64,000 nt of DNA from contig CAKSWU010000001.1 of assembly GCA_934513205.1 (NCBI GenBank), positions 186,001-250,000 of the forward strand, given 5' to 3'. The notes beneath the pieces are model-generated. The model was given only the letters and a program-made list of their open reading frames with translations. It did no database searches and was not told the DNA's origin. Origin of the DNA: an uncultured Faecalibacterium sp. (GTDB taxonomy: Bacteria > Bacillota > Clostridia > Oscillospirales > Ruminococcaceae). Positions 57,307 to 64,000 of this stretch are shown here, piece by piece (position 1 is the first letter of the stretch; each line of letters begins with the position of its first letter). Both the position numbers and the translations under genes were made by a program.

Positions 57307-58035
57307 TTATCGGATCTGTGCCAGCACCAGAGAATAGTTGTCCGGTGCGCCATGGGAACAGACGATGGCGCTGATGCGGTCCAGCGCCTGCTTCAGGTCC
57401 TCGCTGCGGGCTGCCTGCAGCAGCTCTGCCTGAAAGGATGCCGGCGGACAGTAGCGGTAAACGCCATCGCTGCACAGGGCAAAAAGGGTGCGGCGCGCCA
57501 CCTGTCCGGTCTGCACCGTGTAGCGGGCAGCGTACTGCGAGCCGATGCAGTTGGTCAGCTTGCCTTCCAGCTCCTGGTCCTCCGGGCCGCGGGCATGGTA
57601 CACATCGTCAGTGCTCAGCTGGCACAGCTCGGTGCGCAGCAGCCCGTACCGCAGCCGGTAGCAGCGGCTGTCCCCGGCTGTCAGCAGCAGATACTGTCCT
57701 TCGTTGATCCACAGCACCACCACGGTGGAGCCGCAGTACTGGTCGGCGGGGGTGCGGGCATTCAGCTCTGCCGCGCAGTCGTCCAGCAGCGTCTTGAAAT
57801 GCTCTGCCAGCTCCTGCAGGGGCATCTTCCGGGCTGCTTCCAGCCAGTTGTTCCACCAGTCGGTCAGGGCCTGCGCGATCAGGCCGCTGGCCTGCTCTCC
57901 TGCGTAGTGTCCGCCCATGCCGTCCGCAAGATAGCACAGACAGGTCTCCCCTTGCGCAAACATTCCGGCACGGTCCTGATTGACGGTACGCTTCAGGCCG
58001 GTCTTGCACAGCACACCGCCCTGCAGCCCGCTCAA
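57307..58035 (-). CDS. PP2C-family protein phosphatase (second, divergent)
   Basis: About 242 residues if it starts at TTG 58035, which overlaps the FHA gene stop by 4 bases (TTGA); GTG 58014 is the alternative. Motifs: GLKRTVNQDRAGMF, CYLADGMGGHYAGEQAS, LCSDGVYRYCPP and GAPDNYSLVLAQ. The usual Asp after SDGxx (SDGLTD in the neighbour) is replaced (SDGVYRY). The core aspartates for two metals are still present. It may have altered metal use, or act on FHA-bound phosphoproteins. Confidence 0.85.
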   Translation of the reverse strand: MSGLQGGVLCKTGLKRTVNQDRAGMFAQGETCLCYLADGMGGHYAGEQASGLIAQALTDWWNNWLEAARKMPLQELAEHFKTLLDDCAAELNARTPADQYCGSTVVVLWINEGQYLLLTAGDSRCYRLRYGLLRTELCQLSTDDVYHARGPEDQELEGKLTNCIGSQYAARYTVQTGQVARRTLFALCSDGVYRYCPPASFQAELLQAARSEDLKQALDRISAIVCSHGAPDNYSLVLAQIR

Positions 58036-59630
58036 CGGATCACCGCCTTCATGGTCTCGTTGCCCATGTTCAGCGTAAAGCTGTCGGGCAGCGGCATTTC
58101 CGGCACCGTGGTCCTGCCGTTGACTCGGGTGGGGTTGGTCTTGCTGTAATTGGTGATGCACACCGTCCCGTTCCGGACAAAAAGATCGCACTGGTGATGA
58201 GAGACCGACGGGCGGTTCAGCACCAGACGGCAGGTCGCGGCGCGTCCGATGCTCACCACCCCGTCCAGCGGGAGCTCATAGGTGTTGACCGGGTTATTCA
58301 GGTCGGTCAGGTGCAGCGTCCGGGGCTGTGCATTTCCGGGTGCGCCGCCTGCCGCGCCGGAGCGCGGATTATTGAACATCCGCACGGTGGCGTCTCCGGA
58401 GGCCGCCGTCGTCACCGGCTGCGGTTTGGGGGCAGCCGGCTGCGGCGCAGGTCTGGGCGGCTGACGGTCCGCGTTCCATGTCTGTTGGATCCCGCTGCCG
58501 TTGTCGTCCACCGTCACGATCACCGTTCCGTTGCGGGCGGGGATCTCCGGGGCCTTCTTTTCCGGCTTTTTGGCTTTTTCGGCGGCCTTTTTCCGGCAGA
58601 GCAGGATCACCACGACCGCAAGGAGGAGCACCGCCGCGCCCGCGCCTGCCAGAACGATCCACACCAGCTGATGATCGCCGGACGCCGGCTGCTGCACCAC
58701 CGAGGAAGCCGGAGCGGCCGGTTTGCTGGCTGCTACAGAGGACGATGCCGCCACAAAGGGCATCTCCAGCTTTGCCGTGTAGGCTGTGCCTCCGCAGGTC
58801 ACCTGCAGCGCACGGGACGAGCCATCGCACACCTCGTCCGGCAGCTTTGCCGTGACCCGCATGGCACTGTTGTATTCGCAGATCCCCTCGGCAATGGCAT
58901 AGGGGTCCTGCGTGTCTCCCAGATAATAGGACTGCCCCTGATTCACCCGGGAGAGTGCCAGCAGATTTTCCAGCCGGGTCTTGCGCTCTGCCGTGTCATT
59001 GGAGCCGCAGCCAACGGTGTAGATGGGATAGCCGCAGCTGCGCAGCAGTCCTTCCAGCTCGGTGCGGGTATAGCCGATCTGCTTGTCGTCCACGCCGTCC
59101 GAGATGATGACGACCCGGCAGAACTGGACCGGGTCTGCATCGTGGAGCGTCTGCACTGCCTCGTAGACCCGGTCGGTCAGCTGGGTGTTCTGGTTTTCAT
59201 ATAAAATGCTGTCGATGGCACTGCCCAGCGACAGATAGTCGCTTTGAGCCGTGCAAAGATAGCGAATGTCATCGGAAATGGTGGCAATGGTATACAGTTC
59301 GCCCTGCATCCGGTTGCCCACCAGAGTGTCCAGTAGTTTTGTTATGATCTCCCGGTTCTCCTTGGGGATGGACAGGGAGTTGTCCAGCAGGATCAGAGTG
59401 TGGACCGGGTGCTCCAGCTCCGAGATGGCTTTGGTCTGGATGCCGGTGCATTTTGCGCTGCCTGCAAGGCATTCGGTCACCTCTCCGGACTGCGGCAGAT
59501 ACAGCACTGCGCTCTGCTCTGTGACGGCTGCCCAGACAGCGTTGCTGCCCGCACAAACGCTGTACAGACCGCAGCCCACAGCCCACAGCAGTGTAACCAG
59601 CAAAGCCGCCGTTCGTTTCAGTGTCCTCAT
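58032..59630 (-). CDS. VWA - membrane helix - FHA domain protein
   Basis: 532 residues from ATG 59630 (AGAAAGG, 11 bases upstream). Signal peptide (RTLKRTAALLVTLLWAVGCG), then an external von Willebrand A domain (~77-260) with the MIDAS motif LLDNSLS (81-87) and VVIISDGVDD. After a linker comes one membrane helix (~331-355), then a cytosolic Pro-rich stretch and a C-terminal FHA domain (~445-525; VVSIGRAATCRLVLNRPSVS, HHQCDL, TNPTRVNGR). FHA domains bind phosphothreonine, so it can link the outside to the adjacent kinase. EssA/YukC-type genes are absent here. Confidence 0.88.
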   Translation of the reverse strand: MRTLKRTAALLVTLLWAVGCGLYSVCAGSNAVWAAVTEQSAVLYLPQSGEVTECLAGSAKCTGIQTKAISELEHPVHTLILLDNSLSIPKENREIITKLLDTLVGNRMQGELYTIATISDDIRYLCTAQSDYLSLGSAIDSILYENQNTQLTDRVYEAVQTLHDADPVQFCRVVIISDGVDDKQIGYTRTELEGLLRSCGYPIYTVGCGSNDTAERKTRLENLLALSRVNQGQSYYLGDTQDPYAIAEGICEYNSAMRVTAKLPDEVCDGSSRALQVTCGGTAYTAKLEMPFVAASSSVAASKPAAPASSVVQQPASGDHQLVWIVLAGAGAAVLLLAVVVILLCRKKAAEKAKKPEKKAPEIPARNGTVIVTVDDNGSGIQQTWNADRQPPRPAPQPAAPKPQPVTTAASGDATVRMFNNPRSGAAGGAPGNAQPRTLHLTDLNNPVNTYELPLDGVVSIGRAATCRLVLNRPSVSHHQCDLFVRNGTVCITNYSKTNPTRVNGRTTVPEMPLPDSFTLNMGNETMKAVIR

Positions 59631-59677
59631 GGTTTCGTGTACCTTTCTTCTCAAATGATCGTTGTTGTCCTGCACAA

Positions 59678-59725
59678 TAAAACAGGCAGCTCGCTGTCGG
59701 AGAAACTTCAAAGCGGCGAGCTGCC
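59678..59725 (-). terminator. Terminator between secretion and signalling genes
   Basis: Minus strand GGCAGCTCGC...GCGAGCTGCC with a ~21-base loop, then TGTTTTATTG. It splits the WXG100 side from the FHA/PP2C/kinase side or attenuates read-through. Confidence 0.7.
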
Positions 59726-59734
59726 CACATCACA

Positions 59735-60025
59735 TCACGTAAACAACCCGGAGGCATTGTGCCGGAGATGTGCCATGCTATCTTTCATTTCCTGTTCCAG
59801 CGCCGCATACTCGGTCAGCGCATCCTCGGTCACAGTGATCAATTGTGACAGGTCGCGCTCCATGCGGTCCAGACGCTGTTGGATCCGTGTCAGCTCCTTC
59901 TGGTGCATGGTATCGTAGTTTTTGCTCTGCCGGATCAGCTGAGAAAAGCGTCGCACATGACGCAGCTGTTCCTGCACGGTCTCGTTGTGCTGTTCCAGAC
60001 GCCCCGGGTCAAGATAAAACTCCAT
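59735..60025 (-). CDS. Small coiled-coil protein of the WXG100 locus
   Basis: 96 residues, almost entirely helical, with heptads from about 10 to 90 (LEQHNETVQEQLRHVRRFSQL, LTRIQQRLDRMERDLSQLI). Size and fold type match WXG100-like partners, but there is no WxG turn. Start ATG overlaps the stop of the WXG100 gene (TGATG). Possible co-secreted partner or chaperone; no firm family. Confidence 0.8.
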   Translation of the reverse strand: MEFYLDPGRLEQHNETVQEQLRHVRRFSQLIRQSKNYDTMHQKELTRIQQRLDRMERDLSQLITVTEDALTEYAALEQEMKDSMAHLRHNASGLFT

Positions 60026-60363
60026 CAGGACTGGAACAGGCTCTGCACCTTCTTGCGGGCATCCTCCAGCTTCTGCTTGGTGTCCGTTGCAATGGTATTT
60101 GCGCTCTCGTCCGCTTCCTTGAAAGCCTTCATGTTCTCTTCCACAGCCTTATACGCCGTCTTGACGTTTTCGATGTTCTCGCCGATGACCTGATAAGCCT
60201 CGTCCTGTGCATCACCGGACCAGAACTGGGGGATCTCGGCACGGCGCTGGTTGTACTCCTCGCGGGCAGCCTCCAGTTCCTTCATCTTGGACTCCAGCTG
60301 GGTAACGGCGGTAGAATAAGCGCTGGTCTTGAAGTTCAGCTTGATCGCATCAAAGCTTGCCAT
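60025..60363 (-). CDS. WXG100 family (EsxA-like) secreted protein
   Basis: 112 residues. Two helices separated by the WxG turn in IPQFWSGDAQDEAY (Trp47-Gly49), with the N-terminal helix STAVTQLESKMKELEAAREEY and the C-terminal helix running to VQSLFQS. Typical of type VII secretion substrates and structural components, which dimerise and are driven by an EssC ATPase. ACTGAAAGGAGCAATCTATT precedes the ATG. Confidence 0.93.
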   Translation of the reverse strand: MASFDAIKLNFKTSAYSTAVTQLESKMKELEAAREEYNQRRAEIPQFWSGDAQDEAYQVIGENIENVKTAYKAVEENMKAFKEADESANTIATDTKQKLEDARKKVQSLFQS

Positions 60364-60413
60364 AATAGATTGCTCCTTTCAGTTTTTCAGACATGATACA
60401 GACAGGGCGAAGG

Positions 60414-60740
60414 TCAGATAAACACCGCTACGATCTTCGCCACTGCTGTTACTGTGCTGACGACCTTCGTTGTAAATTCGATCACCTTGTTGAGCTGCTC
60501 TGCTATTGCCTGGACCACCTCTGCAAACTGCTTGACCATGGTGGAAAACTTGGTCACATAACCTGCAGCGGCCTTCACGAGCTTCTCGCCGATGCTGCCG
60601 CCTTCGTCCGAGCTGCCCAGATCCTGAATGATCTGAGAGACCTGACTCATGGTCTGATTGACCTTCTCGTTGATCTTCTCCACGGCGTCACACCACTGAC
60701 CGCCGCGCTGGCTGTCGATTTTCATTGCTGCAGATGCCAT
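60414..60740 (-). CDS. WXG100-sized protein of the type VII locus
   Basis: 108 residues. Starts MASAAMKIDSQRGGQWCDAV; helical N-terminal half, then a long amphipathic or hydrophobic C-terminal helix (VIEFTTKVVSTVTAVAKIVA). The GGQW segment is near the N terminus, not in the middle, so it is not a classic WXG100, though size and place fit an Esx-like substrate. GGAGGTATTGTATT precedes the ATG; 50 bases before the WXG100 gene. Confidence 0.8.
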   Translation of the reverse strand: MASAAMKIDSQRGGQWCDAVEKINEKVNQTMSQVSQIIQDLGSSDEGGSIGEKLVKAAAGYVTKFSTMVKQFAEVVQAIAEQLNKVIEFTTKVVSTVTAVAKIVAVFI

Positions 60741-60772
60741 AATACAATACCTCCAATAAATGTTTGTTCCGA

Positions 60773-60973
60773 TCAGTCGTCAAAGATGACGCGCAGATCG
60801 TTTTTTATTCCATCAAGCTGCTGCAGAAGGAGATCTGTATTTTTTCTGTACGCGTCCAGCAGTTCTCCGCCCACGCAGCCTGACAGTTCGTCTTTGTCCT
60901 GTTCCAACAGCTGATACAGGGTATTCAGTTCGCTCACGCAGCCTGCGTAAAGCTCATCAATGTAATAATCCAT
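60773..60973 (-). CDS. 66-residue helical protein of the type VII locus
   Basis: MDYYIDELYAGCVSELNTLY..., acidic and helical, with a central GCVGGELLDAY turn dividing two helices, as in a miniature WXG100 hairpin. Two cysteines (12 and 33). 32 bases before the 108-residue protein and 13 bases after the YukD-like gene. Function unknown. Confidence 0.72.
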   Translation of the reverse strand: MDYYIDELYAGCVSELNTLYQLLEQDKDELSGCVGGELLDAYRKNTDLLLQQLDGIKNDLRVIFDD

Positions 60974-60986
60974 GGATCCTCACTGT

Positions 60987-61238
60987 TCAGAACAGGATCA
61001 GGTGGTCGCCCATTTGCACACCGCTGTCCTCCAGCGATACTTCCGTGGGCAGCACCCTCTGGTCCTCGCGCCGGCACAGCACTTCTGCGCCGGAAGGGAT
61101 GTAGGCTCCCACCGTCAGCTCCGCCAGAACCTGATACAGCAGTTCGCACATCAGGCCCGGGGTGATGGTCTTGGGCGCCGTGAAATCAAAGATCTGTTCC
61201 ACCGAGGGCACCTCGATGGTCAGCAAAAGCTTGTCCAT
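60987..61238 (-). CDS. YukD/EsaB-type ubiquitin-like protein
   Basis: 83 residues with a beta-grasp pattern: LLLTIEVPSVEQIFDFTAPKTI, then a helix LMCELLYQVLAELT, and a closing LEDSGVQMGDHLILF, the usual end of YukD-like domains. YukD/EsaB is a cytosolic part of Firmicute type VII secretion systems. Fourteen bases after the ATPase-like gene. Confidence 0.85.
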   Translation of the reverse strand: MDKLLLTIEVPSVEQIFDFTAPKTITPGLMCELLYQVLAELTVGAYIPSGAEVLCRREDQRVLPTEVSLEDSGVQMGDHLILF

Positions 61239-61252
61239 GCCGTTTTTCCGCC

Positions 61253-62392
61253 TTACAACTCAAGGGTAAAGATGTTCCGGTCATCCGGGTCCTCCTCCTC
61301 ATGGGTGCCGCAGGGCATCGTGAGGGTATAGTCCTGTCCATCGTACTTCATGGTGCAGCTGCACCGGGTCTTGCCGGGGATGCCGTACTGGTACTCCTCC
61401 CAGCGGGCAAAGCACTTTTCTTCCGTTTCTTCGTTGAAGCGCAGGATCTGCTGCTGGGGGTTGAACTGCTCCAGCAGGGAATCATCCCGCTGCTGCCCAC
61501 ACTGGGAAAAGCGCTCCCGGAAGCAGCCGGTATAATACAGGTTGTAGCCGCGGCCGCGCTGCAGATTGGCGTAGTCCGTCATTTCTTCCTGCTTGCCGCC
61601 TGCCGCAAACAGCGCACCCAGACCCACCTTAGTTCCCACAGGAAGAACGCTTTCCAGCTCCTCAAATGCTTCAAACCAGACCATCAGCGGCTTTGTTTTG
61701 CTGCGGATGAAGTCAAAGGCTTTCAGTGTAGAAGCTGGATCAGCGACATCCAGATCATGCTCCTTACAGTATTTGCGTTTCAGGTCCGCACGTTTCTGCA
61801 TCTCCTTGACCAGCTTATCGTACAGGCGTTCGCTGTCCGCTTCGGTGGCGTCCAGCAGGATCATGTCCGTGCGCTTCTGGTATGCCTTCAACAGCGGGGA
61901 ACCCTCGCTGAACAGGCTGTTCTTCTTTTTCTTAAAGACCAGCACCTGCATCCCCTCGCGGGCATAGGCTTCCAGCAGGTTCGCAAAGACCTTTTCCCGG
62001 GTCTCCGGCTCCTCTACCACCACCGACAACGCAAACATCTGCCGCAGCGGCAGTGCAATGGGGTTCCCGGTCTGGTCATCGTACCCCAGCGGGACGCGTC
62101 CTGCCGGGAACTTCTCGCAGAAGGCGGAATATTCCTCGCGGCCAAAGGTGATGCTGCGCAGCTTTTTGGCGCGCCATTCCGCGATCAGGAGGCACTGCTG
62201 ATACCGGCCCAGCTGCTTTTTGAGGTAGTCCTTGTGGATCATCAGCGCCTTTTCTTCCGGGAAGCGCTCACAAACCTCTGCATACTGCTCGGTGCACAGC
62301 TGCAGCAGCTGCTGCAGCTGCTTTTTTTCTTTGGTCAGGTGTTCCAGCTCCAGCTGATAGCCTTCGGTCTGGACATCCATTTTGTCCGCCAT
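61253..62392 (-). CDS. Stand-alone EssC C-terminal-like domain without Walker motifs
   Basis: 379 residues from ATG 62392 (AAGGAGAATTGACC upstream). N-terminal coiled coil (~12-75; ELEHLTKEKKQLQQLLQLC). The rest mirrors the C-terminal third of the neighbouring EssC-like protein: FCEKFPAGRVPLGYDDQTGN against FCKKFAPLRIPLGYNLSDAK, ALPLRQMFALSVVVEEP against ALPLRQTFALTVYNGNP, RGYNLYYTGCF against YGYNLYYTACF, and TMPCGTHEEE against SMPCGELIHA. No P-loop or Walker B is visible. So it is a duplicated, non-hydrolytic ATPase domain, perhaps a docking or regulatory part of the secretion machine. Confidence 0.85.
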   Translation of the reverse strand: MADKMDVQTEGYQLELEHLTKEKKQLQQLLQLCTEQYAEVCERFPEEKALMIHKDYLKKQLGRYQQCLLIAEWRAKKLRSITFGREEYSAFCEKFPAGRVPLGYDDQTGNPIALPLRQMFALSVVVEEPETREKVFANLLEAYAREGMQVLVFKKKKNSLFSEGSPLLKAYQKRTDMILLDATEADSERLYDKLVKEMQKRADLKRKYCKEHDLDVADPASTLKAFDFIRSKTKPLMVWFEAFEELESVLPVGTKVGLGALFAAGGKQEEMTDYANLQRGRGYNLYYTGCFRERFSQCGQQRDDSLLEQFNPQQQILRFNEETEEKCFARWEEYQYGIPGKTRCSCTMKYDGQDYTLTMPCGTHEEEDPDDRNIFTLEL

Positions 62393-62412
62393 GGTCAATT
62401 CTCCTTGCTTTC

Positions 62413-64000
62413 TCAAATGATGGACACTTCATCCGGGTCCGGTTCCGCATGGATCAGCTCACCGCAGGGCATCGAAAGCCCGGCAAATTTGTCCTGATAG
62501 TACATGACGCAGTGGTTGTACTGCTCGTCCGGCTCGTTGACCAGCATATATTCCTGCGGCAGCGGGATCGCACCGCATTTGTCCAGCTGTCCGCCGAACA
62601 TCAGGGTAAACTTCTGCGGGTTGAAGGCGTCTGCCAGCGGTGTCTTGGCTGCGGTCCGCGTGTACTCACCGGGGCCAAAGCAGGCCGTGTAATACAGGTT
62701 GTAGCCGTAGCCGTTGTTCCTGCTTCCGACTGCATTCGGATCCTGCGCACGGAACAGTTCCTGGAATGTCACCGCCTGACCATCGTACAGCGAGGTGGCA
62801 AACTCGTAGAAGCTCTCAAAGATCACCATTACCGGTGTGCTGTGCTCGTGGATGTACCCAAACGCCCGCAGCACATTTCCGGGGTCCCCCGGGGTCAGGC
62901 CGTTCTGCTGCACGAACTCGTTGCGCAGCTGCATCCGCTGTCCCATGACCTCCATCAGGTATTCAAACAGGTCCTGCAGACCGCCTTCTTTTTCCTGCGC
63001 AAACAGCGTGACCTTCGTCTGCTGCTGCAGGCGCTGCAGCAGCTCCGAACCGTCTGCGTAGATGCTGTTGACGTTCCGGCGCACGATGAGCAGTTCCATC
63101 TGTTCGCGGCAGTATGCCTGCAAAAGGGTGCCCATGATGTGCTCGGTGCCCACAGGGTTGCCGTTGTACACCGTCAGCGCAAAGGTCTGGCGCAGCGGCA
63201 GCGCCACCGGCTTTGCGTCCGAGAGGTTGTAGCCCAGCGGGATGCGCAAGGGCGCAAACTTCTTGCAGAAATCCTCGTAGCTTTGTCCTTCTTCCACCAT
63301 CGGCAGATGCATTGCCGGGGTGTATGCCGCATCGCGGGCAGCGATCTGGTCCAGCTCCCGGCGCAGCTGCTGCGCAGCTGCCTGCTGATCCTTGCCGTCC
63401 GAGAGGATCGCTCCCTGAAATTCCAGCGGCTGACCTTCCCAGATGCACAGGCCGCGGCCCGGCAGACAGGGAGGCAGATAGTCGGCCTTACAGCCCAGAA
63501 TGTCGAAGTAGCCGTACTTGTCCTTCTGGTTCATGCCGATGTGCTCGCTGGCCTCCTGCCGCACCCGCATGCTGAACTCGTTGTAGTGACCGCCCGCCAG
63601 CACGAACTTGATGCCGTAGGGTGCGCCGTCACGCATGAAGTCGTGGATGGTGCTGTAATAGAAATTGCCTTTTTTGATGCTGGTAAAGTTGACCACGCCG
63701 TCGATCACCACCACCCACAGCGGCAGCTTTTCCACCCGGCAGTAGGCCTCGTAGCTGTTCACCTCGGCCTGCGCAAACAGTTTCTGGCGGCGCTTGGTCT
63801 CATCGGCGATCATCTCGAACAGGCGATCGATGGACGGCTCGTCCTCATCGGTCAGCACCACGCCGCAGTGCGGAAGCCTGCGGAACTGGGTCAGCAGCTT
63901 GCTGGAGAAGTCCAGAATGTAGAAGTTGACCTGTTCGGGCGTGTAGCGCCGTGCAAGATCCAGCAGCATGGTCTGGATCATGGCAGTCTTGCCGCAGCCG
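62413..64000 (-). CDS. essC: EssC/FtsK-SpoIIIE-type secretion ATPase, C-terminal part
   Basis: Partial: the 5' end lies beyond the right edge; 528 residues are visible. The first visible residues are the Walker A end GCGKTAMIQTML, followed by VNFYILDFSSKLLTQFRRLPHCGVVL, KLPLWVVVIDGVVNF (Walker B region) and FVLAGGHYNEFSMRV of an FtsK/SpoIIIE ATPase domain. From about residue 250 a further domain without its own P-loop follows (YEDFCKKFAPLRIPLGYNLS onward), the part duplicated in the next gene. In EssC the last domains recognise substrates. It should power export of the small proteins encoded downstream. Confidence 0.9.
   Translation of the reverse strand, partial: GCGKTAMIQTMLLDLARRYTPEQVNFYILDFSSKLLTQFRRLPHCGVVLTDEDEPSIDRLFEMIADETKRRQKLFAQAEVNSYEAYCRVEKLPLWVVVIDGVVNFTSIKKGNFYYSTIHDFMRDGAPYGIKFVLAGGHYNEFSMRVRQEASEHIGMNQKDKYGYFDILGCKADYLPPCLPGRGLCIWEGQPLEFQGAILSDGKDQQAAAQQLRRELDQIAARDAAYTPAMHLPMVEEGQSYEDFCKKFAPLRIPLGYNLSDAKPVALPLRQTFALTVYNGNPVGTEHIMGTLLQAYCREQMELLIVRRNVNSIYADGSELLQRLQQQTKVTLFAQEKEGGLQDLFEYLMEVMGQRMQLRNEFVQQNGLTPGDPGNVLRAFGYIHEHSTPVMVIFESFYEFATSLYDGQAVTFQELFRAQDPNAVGSRNNGYGYNLYYTACFGPGEYTRTAAKTPLADAFNPQKFTLMFGGQLDKCGAIPLPQEYMLVNEPDEQYNHCVMYYQDKFAGLSMPCGELIHAEPDPDEVSII

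Noticed and set aside
1..64000. Insertion sequences, integrases or prophage
   Set aside because: No transposase, integrase or phage structural protein motifs were seen in any frame.

Overview
The window is a high-GC chromosomal segment of a Gram-positive gut anaerobe. An IspH-ribosomal protein S1 fusion, a single-membrane lipoprotein repertoire, SAM and cobalamin riboswitches, a WXG100/EssC-type secretion locus and a lacto-N-biose (GH112) cluster all point to the class Clostridia. A Faecalibacterium/Gemmiger/Subdoligranulum-type Oscillospiraceae is the best guess (inference from gene style, not from a search). No transposase, phage or CRISPR array was seen.

Layout. Positions 1-4270 (minus strand) carry the translation and SRP cluster ylxM-ffh-rpsP-khpA-rimM-trmD. 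It is driven by a near-consensus promoter at 4242-4270 and interrupted by a terminator plus a small MITE-like element between khpA and rimM. TrmD carries a C-terminal GNAT domain. Positions 4494-6769 (plus) hold a cysteine-synthase-like protein lacking the PLP lysine and a MATE transporter. Positions 7059-17141 (minus) are housekeeping genes: prs, metK under a SAM-I riboswitch, deoC, a 44-residue membrane protein, a GtrA-family protein with an unusual insert, ispH-rpsA, plsC, cmk, an HI0933-type flavoprotein and a LytM peptidase.

Positions 17241-38093 (plus) form a large anaerobic cobalamin locus. A promoter and cobalamin riboswitch control an exported CbiK-like lipoprotein. A terminator and a second promoter follow, then a two-repeat lipoprotein, a BtuF-like binding protein, a BtuC-like permease, a fused ABC ATPase-CbiD, and cbiL-F-G-H-J-E/T-A, cobT-U-S, a mini-CobU, cobC, cbiB, cobD, cbiP and cbiC. 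Most neighbours overlap by 4-13 bases. Corrin ring synthesis, adenosylcobinamide-phosphate formation and nucleotide loop assembly are covered. No corrinoid adenosyltransferase and no CbiMNQO cobalt transporter lie in the window.

Positions 38122-38893 contain a tandem ~264-bp structured repeat carrying tRNA-Pro 3'-end-like fragments, next to tRNA-Pro(CGG) and tRNA-Gln(CTG). Then come a phosphofructokinase, peptidase T, a TrkH potassium transporter and tRNA-Arg(CCT). Positions 43798-51865 are a host-glycan (lacto-N-biose/galacto-N-biose) module: GH112 phosphorylase, small membrane protein, two ABC permeases and a Tat-type binding lipoprotein on the minus strand, divergent from an AraC regulator and an N-acetylhexosamine kinase.

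Positions 52054-64000 (minus) are a type VII (WXG100/EssC) secretion locus joined to a phospho-signalling set. They hold the C-terminal part of an EssC-like ATPase, a stand-alone paralogue lacking Walker motifs, a YukD-like ubiquitin fold, four small WXG100-sized proteins, a VWA-TM-FHA protein, two PP2C phosphatases, a receptor Ser/Thr kinase with an NPCBM-like ectodomain, and a zinc-ribbon/LRR/MORN-like membrane protein. This is the most promising region for an undescribed system.
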